From the NCBI GenBank assembly GCA_900766915.1, contig CAAFXE010000057.1:1-64000 (forward strand): DNA of 64,000 nt, in the 5' to 3' direction. Source of the DNA: Lachnospiraceae bacterium (GTDB taxonomy: Bacteria > Bacillota > Clostridia > Lachnospirales > Lachnospiraceae). The translations under genes and the position numbers were made by a program. Shown here in pieces: positions 26,338 to 35,893 of the stretch. The stretch's first letter is position 1. Every line of letters starts with the position of its first letter. Under the pieces are notes generated by a model, which worked only from the letters and a program-made list of their open reading frames with translations, ran no database searches and was not told the DNA's origin.

Positions 26338-26499
26338 GTGAAAACAATCGCAGGTTCTGCAGGCCGTGTTTAAAGCTGATGTTGGAGAAGATGCTCCGAT
26401 GTCTTGTCAGAAGATGGAAGATGTGATACGATAAACAAATCTTTTTGAAAGGATGTGTTTTGTTACTGGAGCAAATAAGCAGTAACTAAAGATTTGAAT

Positions 26500-27318
26500 A
26501 TGAAAAAGATGATTGAAAAAATACAGATCATTTTAGATACCATTGAGGAACATCGGGTCAATGCGGCAGCAGCCCACGCAGCCTTTTTTATCATATTGTC
26601 TTTCATTCCCTGCATTATCCTGTTTTTCTCTTTGCTTCAGTTTACCAGCATCGAGAAAGTGGATGTGCTTGTTCTGGTACAGAACATTGTGCCAAGAAAT
26701 ATGCTTACCTTTATTACCGGTATTATTGGAGAGGCGTATCATAAGACTGCCACAACAGTTTCCATTTCTGCATTGGCTACTTTGTGGTCAGCGGGAAGAG
26801 GCATGATGGCTCTGACTCAGGGCCTTCAGTGGATCTCAGGAATCAGGGAGACGAGAAATTATTTTGCCGTGAGGATCCGGGCAACCCTTTATACCATTGT
26901 ATTTTTACTGTCCATCATTGTATTTTTGCTGCTTGGTGTATTTGGGAAAGCCCTGTTAAACATGATGATGGTAAAGTTTCCTGTGACAGCCTATGTGGCT
27001 TCCAGGATCATGGATGTGCGTAACATTTTTCTTTTCCTGTATGCAATGGTGATCTTTTCCCTGATCTATCGGTTTATGCCGGGAAATCATATGAGGATCA
27101 TTTACCATATGCCGGGAGCATTTCTTACCTCTATAGGCTGGATGCTCTTTTCCTATGTGTTTGCCATGTACATTGAAACCTTCAGTGGCTTTGCCAACAT
27201 GTATGGAAGCTTAACGACCATTGTTTTTTTAATGCTCTGGCTGTATTTTGGCATGTATATCACATTGCTTGGAGCAGAATTTAACCAATTATTGGCTGCA
27301 AGGCGGGAAATTGCTTGA
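26500..27318 (+). CDS. YihY/BrkB-family inner membrane protein
   Basis: 272 residues with about six membrane helices. The family segments AAHAAFFIILSFIPCIILFF and WSAGRGMMALTQGLQWI, and the C-terminal GSLTTIVFLMLWLYFGMYITLLGAEFNQ, are clear. Older annotations call this ribonuclease BN; the membrane family has no shown RNase activity. The ribosome binding site is weak; a TTG at 26494 is the alternative start. A 7-bp inverted pair GTTACTG/CAGTAAC sits just upstream at 26462-26486. Confidence 0.88.
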   Translation: MKKMIEKIQIILDTIEEHRVNAAAAHAAFFIILSFIPCIILFFSLLQFTSIEKVDVLVLVQNIVPRNMLTFITGIIGEAYHKTATTVSISALATLWSAGRGMMALTQGLQWISGIRETRNYFAVRIRATLYTIVFLLSIIVFLLLGVFGKALLNMMMVKFPVTAYVASRIMDVRNIFLFLYAMVIFSLIYRFMPGNHMRIIYHMPGAFLTSIGWMLFSYVFAMYIETFSGFANMYGSLTTIVFLMLWLYFGMYITLLGAEFNQLLAARREIA

Positions 27319-27343
27319 CATATTTTTTTTCTGTTGCTAAAAT
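27315..27343 (+). promoter_or_regulatory. Predicted promoter of the phenylalanine T-box leader
   Basis: TTGACA (27315-27320) and TAAAAT (27338-27343) with a 17-bp spacer, overlapping the end of the YihY gene. Confidence 0.75.
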
Positions 27344-27349
27344 AATGGG

Positions 27350-27610
27350 CAGTGATAAATGCTTTGATCGTGCACAGTAGCGTTTTGGATTCTATCAGAG
27401 AGAGCGGGTCATCGGCTGGAAGCCCGTTTTAGTTCAGCAAAATCAGCGAAATTCACACGGGAGCAGCTTTTCTGAAGGGATACAATAGGAAAAGACGGGT
27501 CGTGACCGTTATGACACAGGATAAGAGTCCGGATGGAATATCCGGAAATCAGGGTGGTACCGCGGATATAAAGATTCGTCCCTCGTAGTTTTACTACGGG
27601 GGACATTTTT
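27350..27610 (+). promoter_or_regulatory. T-box leader, phenylalanine specifier (TTC)
   Basis: The conserved AGGGTGGTACCGCG is at 27551-27564. The specifier context GAAA-TTC-A puts TTC (Phe) at 27452-27454, matching the downstream pheST genes. The terminator GTCCCTCGTAG with CTACGGGGGAC and a T-run ends at 27610. Bases 27611-27720 form the rest of the leader with no separate feature seen. Confidence 0.95.
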
Positions 27611-27720
27611 CGTGTGTAGAGAGAAAAATATGTGCTTGCACAAACATTTAACGAACACCGCGAGAGCCTGGGAATGCGAAGCATTTTCAAGCTTTAGTAT
27701 AAGAAAAGGAGATTGAGATT

Positions 27721-28737
27721 ATGAACATGGAAGCAATGAAAGCGGAATTTAAAGAAGCCCTTGCACTTGTGGAAGATGCAAAACAGCTTGGGGATTTCTG
27801 GGCGAAATATTTCGGCAAAGGTGGAGAGATCCAGAAGTTAATGGGCGGCATCAAACAGGTGCCAAATGAGGAAAAGAAGGCTTACGGACAGGCTGTTAAC
27901 GAAGTAAAGGTATTTGCACAGGCCCTTTACGATGCCAAGAAAGAAGAAATTGATAAAAAAGCAATGCTTGCACGTTATGAAGACGAAAAAGTGGATGTGA
28001 CACTTCCGGCAAGCCACATGGCAGCAGGAAACCTTCATCCATTGACCTGTATTAAAAATGAAATTATCGATGTATTTGCAGGCATGGGCTTTGAAATTTT
28101 TGAAGGTCCGGAAATCGAAGATGATGACCACAACTTTACAAGATTAAATGTATTAAAGGATCATCCATCCAGAGATATGCAGGATACCTTCTGGCTGACA
28201 GAAGACCTGCTCCTTAGAACCCATACATCACCGGGACAGATCCGTGTCATGGACAGTCAGGAACCGCCAATCAAGGTTTTGGTACCGGGAAAGGTATTTC
28301 GTTCTGACAGTGATGCCACACATTCTCCAATGTTCAGCCAGATGGAAGGACTTGTAGTAGATAAACACATCACACTTTGCGACCTTCAGGGAATGTTGGA
28401 TCAGTTCGTAAAAGCACTGTTTTCAGAAGAAGTAAAGACAAGACTTCGTCCTTCCTACTTCCCGTTTACAGAGCCATCTGTAGAAGTAGATGTCAGCTGC
28501 TTTAAATGCGGCGGCAAGGGATGTTCCTTATGTAAAGGTACCGGCTGGATCGAAGTACTGGGCGGCGGTATCGTAAATAATAAAGTTCTTGAAAACTGTA
28601 ACGTAGATCCTGAAAAATATTCCGGACTTGCATTCGGTATCGGTATTGAACGTATTGCCATGTTAAAATATGGTATCAACCACATGGGTAAATTGTTTGA
28701 AAATGATATTGAATTCTTAAAACAGTTCAAAGCATAA
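27721..28737 (+). CDS. pheS: Phenylalanine-tRNA ligase alpha subunit
   Basis: 338 residues with an N-terminal coiled-coil (about 1-95) and a class II synthetase core: motif 2 region PGKVFRSDSDATHSPMFSQMEGL and motif 3 LAFGIGIERIAMLKYGI. A CxxC pair set (CFKCGGKGCSLCKGTGW) is a common insertion in bacterial PheS. It is regulated by the Phe T-box and is followed by pheT after 13 bp. Confidence 0.98.
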   Translation: MNMEAMKAEFKEALALVEDAKQLGDFWAKYFGKGGEIQKLMGGIKQVPNEEKKAYGQAVNEVKVFAQALYDAKKEEIDKKAMLARYEDEKVDVTLPASHMAAGNLHPLTCIKNEIIDVFAGMGFEIFEGPEIEDDDHNFTRLNVLKDHPSRDMQDTFWLTEDLLLRTHTSPGQIRVMDSQEPPIKVLVPGKVFRSDSDATHSPMFSQMEGLVVDKHITLCDLQGMLDQFVKALFSEEVKTRLRPSYFPFTEPSVEVDVSCFKCGGKGCSLCKGTGWIEVLGGGIVNNKVLENCNVDPEKYSGLAFGIGIERIAMLKYGINHMGKLFENDIEFLKQFKA

Positions 28738-28750
28738 GTCGGAGGGTATT

Positions 28751-31162
28751 ATGAAAGTTTTATATAGTTGGTTAAAAGAATATGTTGATATTGATATCGA
28801 ACCAAAGGAGCTGGAAACAAAGCTGTTTTCTGCCGGTTTCGAAGTAGAAGGCATGGAGTATCTGGGAGCAAACCTGGAAAAGGTTGTGGTTGGTCAGATC
28901 ACCTCCATGGAAAAATATGAAGGAACCCATTTACAGATCTGTCATGTAAACTGTGGAGCAATGGGAGAAGACCATCTGATCTTAACAGGTGCGACAAACG
29001 TATTTGTAGGTGCAAAAGTACCTGCTGCTTTAGTTGGTGCAAAGCTTCCCTGCGGACTTGATATCCAGCCAAGAAAAATGGTGGATATGATCTCCTATGG
29101 TATGCTCTGCTCCGGAGAAGAAATGAACTTAAACAAAGACTGGTATCCGGGAGCTGACGTCAACGGAATCATGATCCTTGACGAGGATGCACCTCTTGGT
29201 ATGGATATGAAGGAATATCTGGAATTAGATGACTACTTATTCGACATTTCCATCACAGCAAACAGACCGGATTGTCAGTCTGTCATCGGTATTGCAAAGG
29301 AAATTGCTGCAGCACTTCGCAAGCCTTTCAAGGCTCCGGATATGAGCTATACAGAGGATGGCTCCTTAAACGAAAGCATCAGCGTTGAAGTTCTTGACAA
29401 GGAAACATGTCCAAGATATTTGGGACATTATATTTATGATGTAAAATATACAGAATCTCCATTATGGATGAAGAGAAGACTGATTGCAGTCGGTCATAAT
29501 GCCATCAACGCCATGGTAGATATCACAAACTATGTATTAGTTGAAATCGGTCAGCCAATGCATGCTTTTGACTTAGATACACTGGAAGGATCTTCCATTG
29601 TTGTCAGAAGAGCAGAAGACGGAGAAAAATTAGTGACTCTGGACGAGAAGGAACGTGTACTTGGCAGCAGCAATCTGTTGATCTGTGACAAGGTAAAAGC
29701 GGTAGGTCTTGCCGGAGTGATGGGTGGTCTCAACAGTGAGATTACAGAAAATACAAAAGAGGTCCTCTTTGAATCTGCCAAATTCTTAAAGGACAGCGTT
29801 CGTAAAACAGCCAGAGGCTTAGGTCTTCGTTCTGACGCTGCCGCAAGATTTGAAAAGGGTATCGATGAATATACTGTAGAATGCGGTATGGCCCGTGCAT
29901 TAAATCTTGTACAGACACTGGGAATTGCTAAGGTAAGCTCCAGCCACTTTGATGTATCCGGCGGAGCATCCAGAGAAAAGAGAGTCATTTACGTAGAAAC
30001 AGCAAAAGTAAACCGTGTTCTCGGAATCGAAGTACCGGAAGAAGAAATGGTTGCGATCCTGGAAGCACTTCAGTTCGAAGTGGAATTAAAGGACGGTGTG
30101 CTGAAGCTGGCAGTTCCAAGATACCGTGAGGATATCGAAGGCTATCAGGATATCGCAGAAGAAGTGATCCGTGAATACGGTTATGATAAGGTTGTACCAA
30201 CCTTCCTGGACGATGCAAAAGTAACCAGCGGCGGTTTGAATGCGTCACAGGCAAAAGAACTGGCAGTGAAAGAATACTTATGCAGCCAGGGATACTTTGA
30301 GGTCCAGACCATTGCCATGACTGCAAAGAATGAATTTGATATGTTCCTTGTACCGGAGGACGCAAAAGAGCGCCAGGTTGTGGAATTATTAAATCCAATC
30401 ACTGAAAACTTAAGCATTATGAGAACCATCATGGCACCATCCATGGTTCGTGTCATTGAAAATAACATCAAAAACGGTCATGAAGAAATGAGATTCTTTG
30501 AAATCGCAAATGTATATCTTCCAAAGGCACTTCCACTGGTGGTGCCGCCGGTAGAAAAGAAAATGATCTGCCTTGGAAGCTGCGGTGCATCTGAAGATTT
30601 CTTCACTATGAAAGGAACTTTAGAAGCATTTGCAGGTGCAAATGATCTTGAATTTACTTACAAACGCGGAAATGTAGCCTATTTACATCCGGGCAGAACA
30701 GCAGAAGTTTACTGTAAGGGTGTAAAAATCGGTCATTTCGGACAGCTTCGTTACGAAATCGTTGACAGCATGAACATTGCAGTAGGTAAGAAAGCAGATA
30801 CAAAGATCTTTATTGCAGAAATCGATTACAGTGTACTGGCAGACCTGTTCAAGAAAGGTATTAAATATATTCCTGAATCAGGATTTACAGGAAACAGCCG
30901 TGACATTTCCATTCTTATCGATAAGGCAGTGGAATGTGGAGCAATCATCGAAGCTATCGTAGCAGCTGATGAACTGATCACAAAAGCCTCTCTTTTCGAT
31001 ATTTTCGAAAGTGAGAAGCTTGGAAAAGATAAGAAGAGTATGGCATTTAACATTCAGCTTGCCGCAGCAGACAAAGATGTGACAGATGCCATGACTGATG
31101 TAGCGGTGGAAAAAGTATTAAAGGCTCTGGAAACACAGTTTGGTGCTTCCATGAGAGCTTAA
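28751..31162 (+). CDS. pheT: Phenylalanine-tRNA ligase beta subunit
   Basis: 803 residues, full length. The order of domains is an N-terminal tRNA-binding EMAP-like domain (about 40-150), B3/B4 editing domain, B5 domain, catalytic-like core, and C-terminal ferredoxin-fold anticodon-binding domain (about 705-803, SGFTGNSRDISILIDK). It pairs with PheS as an alpha2beta2 enzyme. Confidence 0.98.
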   Translation: MKVLYSWLKEYVDIDIEPKELETKLFSAGFEVEGMEYLGANLEKVVVGQITSMEKYEGTHLQICHVNCGAMGEDHLILTGATNVFVGAKVPAALVGAKLPCGLDIQPRKMVDMISYGMLCSGEEMNLNKDWYPGADVNGIMILDEDAPLGMDMKEYLELDDYLFDISITANRPDCQSVIGIAKEIAAALRKPFKAPDMSYTEDGSLNESISVEVLDKETCPRYLGHYIYDVKYTESPLWMKRRLIAVGHNAINAMVDITNYVLVEIGQPMHAFDLDTLEGSSIVVRRAEDGEKLVTLDEKERVLGSSNLLICDKVKAVGLAGVMGGLNSEITENTKEVLFESAKFLKDSVRKTARGLGLRSDAAARFEKGIDEYTVECGMARALNLVQTLGIAKVSSSHFDVSGGASREKRVIYVETAKVNRVLGIEVPEEEMVAILEALQFEVELKDGVLKLAVPRYREDIEGYQDIAEEVIREYGYDKVVPTFLDDAKVTSGGLNASQAKELAVKEYLCSQGYFEVQTIAMTAKNEFDMFLVPEDAKERQVVELLNPITENLSIMRTIMAPSMVRVIENNIKNGHEEMRFFEIANVYLPKALPLVVPPVEKKMICLGSCGASEDFFTMKGTLEAFAGANDLEFTYKRGNVAYLHPGRTAEVYCKGVKIGHFGQLRYEIVDSMNIAVGKKADTKIFIAEIDYSVLADLFKKGIKYIPESGFTGNSRDISILIDKAVECGAIIEAIVAADELITKASLFDIFESEKLGKDKKSMAFNIQLAAADKDVTDAMTDVAVEKVLKALETQFGASMRA

Positions 31163-31177
31163 TGGAGATTCCAATCT

Positions 31178-32203
31178 ATGAATATTAAAGAGTTTTATTA
31201 TGATTTGCCGGAGGAGCTGATTGCTCAGGATCCATTGGAGGACAGATCCTCCTCCAGATTGTTAACTCTCGATAAAAACAGTGGTGCGTTCTCGCACCAC
31301 GTTTTTCGTGAGATCGTGGACTTTTTAAATCCGGGAGACTGTCTGGTCATTAATAATACAAAGGTAATCCCTGCACGTCTCATGGGAGAAAAGGTAGGAA
31401 CCGGAGCCGGAATTGAGGTTCTTCTCTTAAAACGGAAAGAAAACGATGTTTGGGAGACTCTGGTAAAGCCGGGAAAGAAAGCCCGTGTGGGAGCAAAGAT
31501 CAGTTTCGGAGACGGACTTTTAGTTGGCGAAGTTGTGGACGTGGTAGAGGAAGGCAACCGTCTGATCAAATTTTCCTATGATGGAATTTTTGAAGAAATC
31601 TTAGACCGGCTTGGACAGATGCCATTGCCTCCGTATATTACCCATCATCTGGAGGATAAGAACCGCTATCAGACAGTGTATGCAAAATATGACGGAAGCG
31701 CTGCCGCACCAACCGCAGGACTCCACTTTACACCGGAGCTTTTAGAAAAGATCAAAGAAAAGGGTGTAAGGATCGCAGAAGTAACCCTTCATGTGGGACT
31801 TGGAACCTTCCGTCCGGTGAAGGTGGAAAATATTTTAGACCACCATATGCATTCTGAATTTTACATGGTAGAAGAAGAGCAGGCAGCCATCATCAACGAG
31901 ACAAAGAAAAATGGCGGCAGAGTGATCTGTGTAGGAACTACCAGCTGCCGTACTCTGGAATCTGCCACCGGAGAGGATGGAATCTTAAGAGCCGGAAGCG
32001 GCTGGACGGAGATCTTTATCTATCCGGGCTACAGGTTTAAGATTCTGGACGCACTCATTACCAACTTCCATCTGCCGGAATCTACGCTGCTGATGCTGGT
32101 ATCCGCTCTGGCAGGCAGAGACCATGTGATGGCAGCCTATGAGGAAGCGGTAAAAGAAAAGTATAGGTTCTTTTCCTTTGGGGATGCCATGTTTATCAGC
32201 TAA
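31178..32203 (+). CDS. queA: tRNA preQ1(34) S-adenosylmethionine ribosyltransferase-isomerase
   Basis: 341 residues, the usual length. QueA transfers the ribosyl part of SAM to preQ1 at position 34 of tRNA, making epoxyqueuosine. Motifs: FYYDLPEELIAQDPLEDRSSSRLL at the N-terminus, GSAAAPTAGLHFT, and LITNFHLPESTLLMLVSALAG. It starts 15 bp after pheT. tgt and queG are not in the window. Confidence 0.97.
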   Translation: MNIKEFYYDLPEELIAQDPLEDRSSSRLLTLDKNSGAFSHHVFREIVDFLNPGDCLVINNTKVIPARLMGEKVGTGAGIEVLLLKRKENDVWETLVKPGKKARVGAKISFGDGLLVGEVVDVVEEGNRLIKFSYDGIFEEILDRLGQMPLPPYITHHLEDKNRYQTVYAKYDGSAAAPTAGLHFTPELLEKIKEKGVRIAEVTLHVGLGTFRPVKVENILDHHMHSEFYMVEEEQAAIINETKKNGGRVICVGTTSCRTLESATGEDGILRAGSGWTEIFIYPGYRFKILDALITNFHLPESTLLMLVSALAGRDHVMAAYEEAVKEKYRFFSFGDAMFIS

Positions 32204-32208
32204 AATCA

Positions 32209-32237
32209 TTGACTTTTGATGGGGAATCGGTTATTCT
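32209..32237 (+). promoter_or_regulatory. Predicted promoter of the small multidrug export gene
   Basis: TTGACT (32209-32214) and TATTCT (32232-32237) with a 17-bp spacer, starting just after queA. Confidence 0.65.
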
Positions 32238-32286
32238 AACATGCAGTGTTACAGTAAACTAGAGTAAAATCAACAAGGAGAAGTCA

Positions 32287-32766
32287 ATGTTAAAAAAGTA
32301 TCTCATTACATTTTTTATATCCATGGTTCCACTGATTGAATTGCGTGGTGCTATTCCGTACTCCCAGCTTGTGGCAGGATTACCATTGTTACAGTCGTAT
32401 ATTATCTGTATTATCGGAAATATGCTTCCGGTACCGGTGATATTCTTTTTTGCAAGAAAGGTTCTGGAATGGGGCTGCGATAAACCGGTCATTGGCAAGT
32501 TTTTCACCTTCTGTCTGGAAAAAGGGCACAAGGGTGGAGAAAAGTTAAAACAAAAGGCCGGAAGAGGTCTTCCTTTTGCGCTGCTTTTGTTCGTAGGAAT
32601 TCCTTTACCGGGTACGGGTGCATGGACAGGAACCCTGGCAGCAAGCATTCTGGATATGGATTTTAAATCCAGTGTATTAGCCTGCATGGGTGGCGTGCTT
32701 CTTGCCGGAGTGATCATGGGTGTTGCAAGTACGGGAGTACTTGGTGCACTGAGTGTATTTTTTTAG
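32287..32766 (+). CDS. COG2426/PF06695-type small membrane transporter
   Basis: 159 residues with four or so hydrophobic segments. The family hallmarks MVPLIELRGAIPYSQ at the N-terminus and GIPLPGTGAWTGTLAASILDMDF in the middle are clear. Such proteins are labelled small multidrug exporters, but the substrate is unproven. Start: ATG after AAGGAG. Confidence 0.85.
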   Translation: MLKKYLITFFISMVPLIELRGAIPYSQLVAGLPLLQSYIICIIGNMLPVPVIFFFARKVLEWGCDKPVIGKFFTFCLEKGHKGGEKLKQKAGRGLPFALLLFVGIPLPGTGAWTGTLAASILDMDFKSSVLACMGGVLLAGVIMGVASTGVLGALSVFF

Positions 32767-32791
32767 AATCTGAAAATTTTATTAATTTTCG

Positions 32792-32819
32792 AAAAGGATG
32801 GTTCCAATACCATCCTTTT
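32792..32819 (+). terminator. Terminator between exporter and acetyltransferase genes
   Basis: AAAAGGATGGT and ACCATCCTTTT form an 11-bp stem with a short loop and T-rich end. A second small stem ATGGGG/CCCCAT (32835-32850) lies directly before the AGGAGG of the next gene. Confidence 0.75.
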
Positions 32820-32862
32820 GTGTTATACTCTCTCATGGGGAAAACCCCATTAGGAGGAAATT

Positions 32863-33360
32863 ATGGATACGAAAGAATTGATCATCCGTCCTGCACTTGC
32901 AGAGGATGTGACTAAAATAGCAGAAATTGAAGAAAAATGCTTTCCTGCCGCAGAAGCAGCTTCTTTAAAGAGCTTTCTGGAACGCTTTATTGTCTTTCCG
33001 GAATGTTTTTTTGTAGCAGAGCTTCAGGGAAAGGTTGTAGGATATATCAACGGGTGTGTGACAGACAGCCCGAATCTTCCGGATGAACTGTATCACAATG
33101 CGACACTGCATCAGCCCGACGGTTTGTGGCAGACGGTTTTTGGAATTGCGGTCCTTCCGGAGTACCAGCATCAGGGTATTGCCATTGCCATGATGAACCG
33201 TTTTAAGGAGCAGGCAAAGGCACGGGGAAGAGACGGCATCGTGTTGACCTGTAAGGATCAGAAGAAAGGCTTTTATGAAAGTCTTGGATTTATCTGTCGG
33301 GGAGTATCAGAGTCTTCCCACGGCGGAGCAAAATGGAACGATATGGTGTTTACATTTTAG
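32863..33360 (+). CDS. GNAT-family N-acetyltransferase
   Basis: 165 residues. The acetyl-CoA-binding segment is VLPEYQHQGIAIAMM (motif A), followed by YESLGF near the end (motif B). It resembles the arylalkylamine acetyltransferase-like subgroup. The substrate is unknown. Start: ATG after AGGAGG. Confidence 0.88.
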   Translation: MDTKELIIRPALAEDVTKIAEIEEKCFPAAEAASLKSFLERFIVFPECFFVAELQGKVVGYINGCVTDSPNLPDELYHNATLHQPDGLWQTVFGIAVLPEYQHQGIAIAMMNRFKEQAKARGRDGIVLTCKDQKKGFYESLGFICRGVSESSHGGAKWNDMVFTF

Positions 33361-33378
33361 CAGAAAGGAACAGATCAT

Positions 33379-34986
33379 ATGAAAAAGTTATGGAAACCAA
33401 TCGCATTACTGCTTGCAGTCATAGCAGCAGGTGTTTACTATTATGTGACATTGCCGGCGATCAACATTCATTCGTCAGGCTTTTGGTTCTTTATTATCGG
33501 AGCACTGGCAGTAGTTGCAGGTGTGGTGGCACTTTCGAAGGCGGCAAAATCCCCTGCAGGAGTTCTTGAGCTTGGACAGAGTAAGCTGCTTCGGGTTCTT
33601 CTTGGAGCCATTGTAGTGGCTTTTGCAGCGTATTTGATCGGAAGCCTGCTGTCTTCTCCCATTATCAATGCGAAAAAATATCAGCAGCTGATGAATGTGG
33701 AACAGGGGGATTTTGCTACGGAGATCGAACCGGCTGATTTTTCCAATGTTCCATTGCTTGACAGGGCATCCGCTACGCTGCTTGGGAACAGAAAGATGGG
33801 AACCATGGTAGATATGGTTTCTCAGTTCGAGGTCAGCAGCATTTATACCCAGATTAATTATCAGGACACACCGGTACGTGTCTCTCCATTGGAATATGCC
33901 AGCCTCATTAAATGGTTTACGAACCAGGCAGAAGGTATTCCTGCCTATATTATGATCGATATGGCTACCCAGGAGACAGAATGTGTACGTCTGCCGGAAG
34001 GTCAGTATATCAAATATTCTCCGGCAGAATATTTAAACAGAAATATTTACAGACATTTAAGATTCCGCTATCCAACCTTCATTTTCGATCAGCTGAGCTT
34101 TGAAATCGACGAAGAAGGTACGCCATACTGGATCTGCCCTGTGAAGAAATTCAATGTGGGACTTTTCGGAGGCCAGACCATAGGCAAGGTTGTATTATGT
34201 AATGCCATCACAGGTGAAACATCCTGCTATGATATTGAAGATGTACCACAGTGGGTGGACCATGTATATTCTGCAGAACTTCTCATTAAACTTTATGACT
34301 ATTATGGTGTTTTGAAGAACGGATATTTCAACAGCATTTTAAGTCAGAAGGGATGCTTAAAAACAACAGACGGGTACAACTATCTTGTAAAAGACGATGA
34401 TGTATGGGTATACACCGGTGTGACATCTGTTTCCGGAGATGAATCCAATGTAGGATTTGTACTGATGAACCAAAGAACCATGGAAAGCCGCTACTATGCA
34501 TGTCCGGGCGCCGAGGAGTTTTCTGCCATGGATTCTGCACAGGGTCAGGTACAGCATTTAGGCTATGTAGCTACCTTCCCATTGCTGTTAAATGTATCAG
34601 GAGAGCCAACCTACTTCATGGCCCTGAAGGATGGTGCAGGTTTGGTTAAAATGTATGCTATGGTCAACATTTCCAAATACCAGAATGTTGCCATCGGTAA
34701 TACGGTAGGGGAATGCGTAAAATCCTACCAGAATCTGCTGAAACAGAATGGAATTTCTGCTACTGAAGTGGGAACCGGGCTGGAAGTGAAGGCAGTGATC
34801 GAGAAGATTTCTCCGGTGGTTATCGAAGGAAATTCTCATTATTATATTACGTTGGCAGGAAAATCAGGAATCTATGACGTAGATGTGAGTGCTTATCCTG
34901 AAATCGTAACTTATGATGTGGATGATATCATTGGATTTACCTATTTGGAAGGTACAAAATTATGTGAGGTAACCGGTATCCAGTAA
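33379..34986 (+). CDS. Membrane-anchored protein of unknown function
   Basis: 535 residues. Two or three hydrophobic helices fill the first 100 residues (LLLAVIAAGVYYYV, FFIIGALAVVAGVVAL, VLLGAIVVAFAAYLIGSLL). A long soluble region without repeats follows. The stretch TIGKVVLCNAITGETSCYDIEDVP looks a little like PepSY-type extracytoplasmic repeats, but I do not recognise a family. The last 130 residues are beta-rich and OB-like. It starts 18 bp after the acetyltransferase gene and ends 15 bp before a radical SAM gene, so it is likely in an operon. Confidence 0.75.
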   Translation: MKKLWKPIALLLAVIAAGVYYYVTLPAINIHSSGFWFFIIGALAVVAGVVALSKAAKSPAGVLELGQSKLLRVLLGAIVVAFAAYLIGSLLSSPIINAKKYQQLMNVEQGDFATEIEPADFSNVPLLDRASATLLGNRKMGTMVDMVSQFEVSSIYTQINYQDTPVRVSPLEYASLIKWFTNQAEGIPAYIMIDMATQETECVRLPEGQYIKYSPAEYLNRNIYRHLRFRYPTFIFDQLSFEIDEEGTPYWICPVKKFNVGLFGGQTIGKVVLCNAITGETSCYDIEDVPQWVDHVYSAELLIKLYDYYGVLKNGYFNSILSQKGCLKTTDGYNYLVKDDDVWVYTGVTSVSGDESNVGFVLMNQRTMESRYYACPGAEEFSAMDSAQGQVQHLGYVATFPLLLNVSGEPTYFMALKDGAGLVKMYAMVNISKYQNVAIGNTVGECVKSYQNLLKQNGISATEVGTGLEVKAVIEKISPVVIEGNSHYYITLAGKSGIYDVDVSAYPEIVTYDVDDIIGFTYLEGTKLCEVTGIQ

Positions 34987-35001
34987 CCGGAAAAAGTGAA
35001 T

Positions 35002-35889
35002 ATGAAAAATGAGTGCAGTCTGTGCCCGCGTATGTGTAAGATCGACCGGGAATCTACAACCGGATATTGTGGTGTAAAAAATACACTTCGGGTGGCAAGG
35101 GCTGCACTTCATTTTTGGGAGGAGCCCTGCATTTCCGGAGAAGAAGGAAGCGGGGCTGTATTTTTTACCGGCTGTAATTTAAGGTGTGTATTTTGTCAGA
35201 ATTACCATATTGCCCGGGCAGAGCAGGGAAAAGAAATTACAGTGGAGCGACTGGCAGAAATCTTTTTAGAGCTTCAGGAGCAGAAGGCCAACAATATTAA
35301 TCTGGTCACTGCCACCCATTATGTGCCCCAGGTCACGAGGGCATTACAGCAGGCGAAAACACAGGGCTTGCAGATTCCGGTGGTTTATAACTGCGGGGGC
35401 TATGAACGGGTAGAAACCTTAAAAATGCTGGAGGGTCTGGTGGATATTTACCTGCCGGATTTTAAATATATGGATCCTGATCGGGCTAAAAGGTATTCTC
35501 ATGCAGTAAATTATCCTAAGATTGCAAAAGAAGCCCTGGCAGAGATGGTAAGGCAGCAGCCAAAGGCTGTCTTTGATGAGCGGGGCATGATGACAAAGGG
35601 TGTGATCGTCCGGCATTTGATGCTGCCCGGGGGTATCAAAGATTCCAAGGCAGTGGTAAAATATCTCTATGAGACCTATGGGAACAGCATTTATATCAGT
35701 CTGATGAATCAGTATACACCGCTGCCCCATGTGGAAAGCTATCCGGAAATCAACCGGAAATTAAAGAAATTTGAATATGACAGGCTGGTAGACTATGCCA
35801 TTTCTCTGGGTGTGGAAAACGGTTTTATCCAGGAGGGAGAAACGGCCAGTGAAAGCTTCATCCCGGCCTTTACCAACGAGGGAGTATGA
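35002..35889 (+). CDS. Radical SAM protein, PflA-like (COG1313)
   Basis: 295 residues. The radical SAM motif C-x3-C-x2-C is at Cys58, Cys62 and Cys65 (GCNLRCVFC). A second group of cysteines at residues 5, 8, 12 and 23 could hold another cluster. The family is annotated as a putative pyruvate formate-lyase activating enzyme, but no glycyl radical enzyme is nearby, so the target is unknown. A GTG at 34996 is an alternative start. Confidence 0.87.
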   Translation: MKNECSLCPRMCKIDRESTTGYCGVKNTLRVARAALHFWEEPCISGEEGSGAVFFTGCNLRCVFCQNYHIARAEQGKEITVERLAEIFLELQEQKANNINLVTATHYVPQVTRALQQAKTQGLQIPVVYNCGGYERVETLKMLEGLVDIYLPDFKYMDPDRAKRYSHAVNYPKIAKEALAEMVRQQPKAVFDERGMMTKGVIVRHLMLPGGIKDSKAVVKYLYETYGNSIYISLMNQYTPLPHVESYPEINRKLKKFEYDRLVDYAISLGVENGFIQEGETASESFIPAFTNEGV

Positions 35890-35893
35890 ATTT

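Noticed and set aside
26462..26486. GTTACTG/CAGTAAC inverted pair as another copy of the dispersed repeat
   Set aside because: Only the outer seven bases match; the TTCAG part of the arm and the core are missing.
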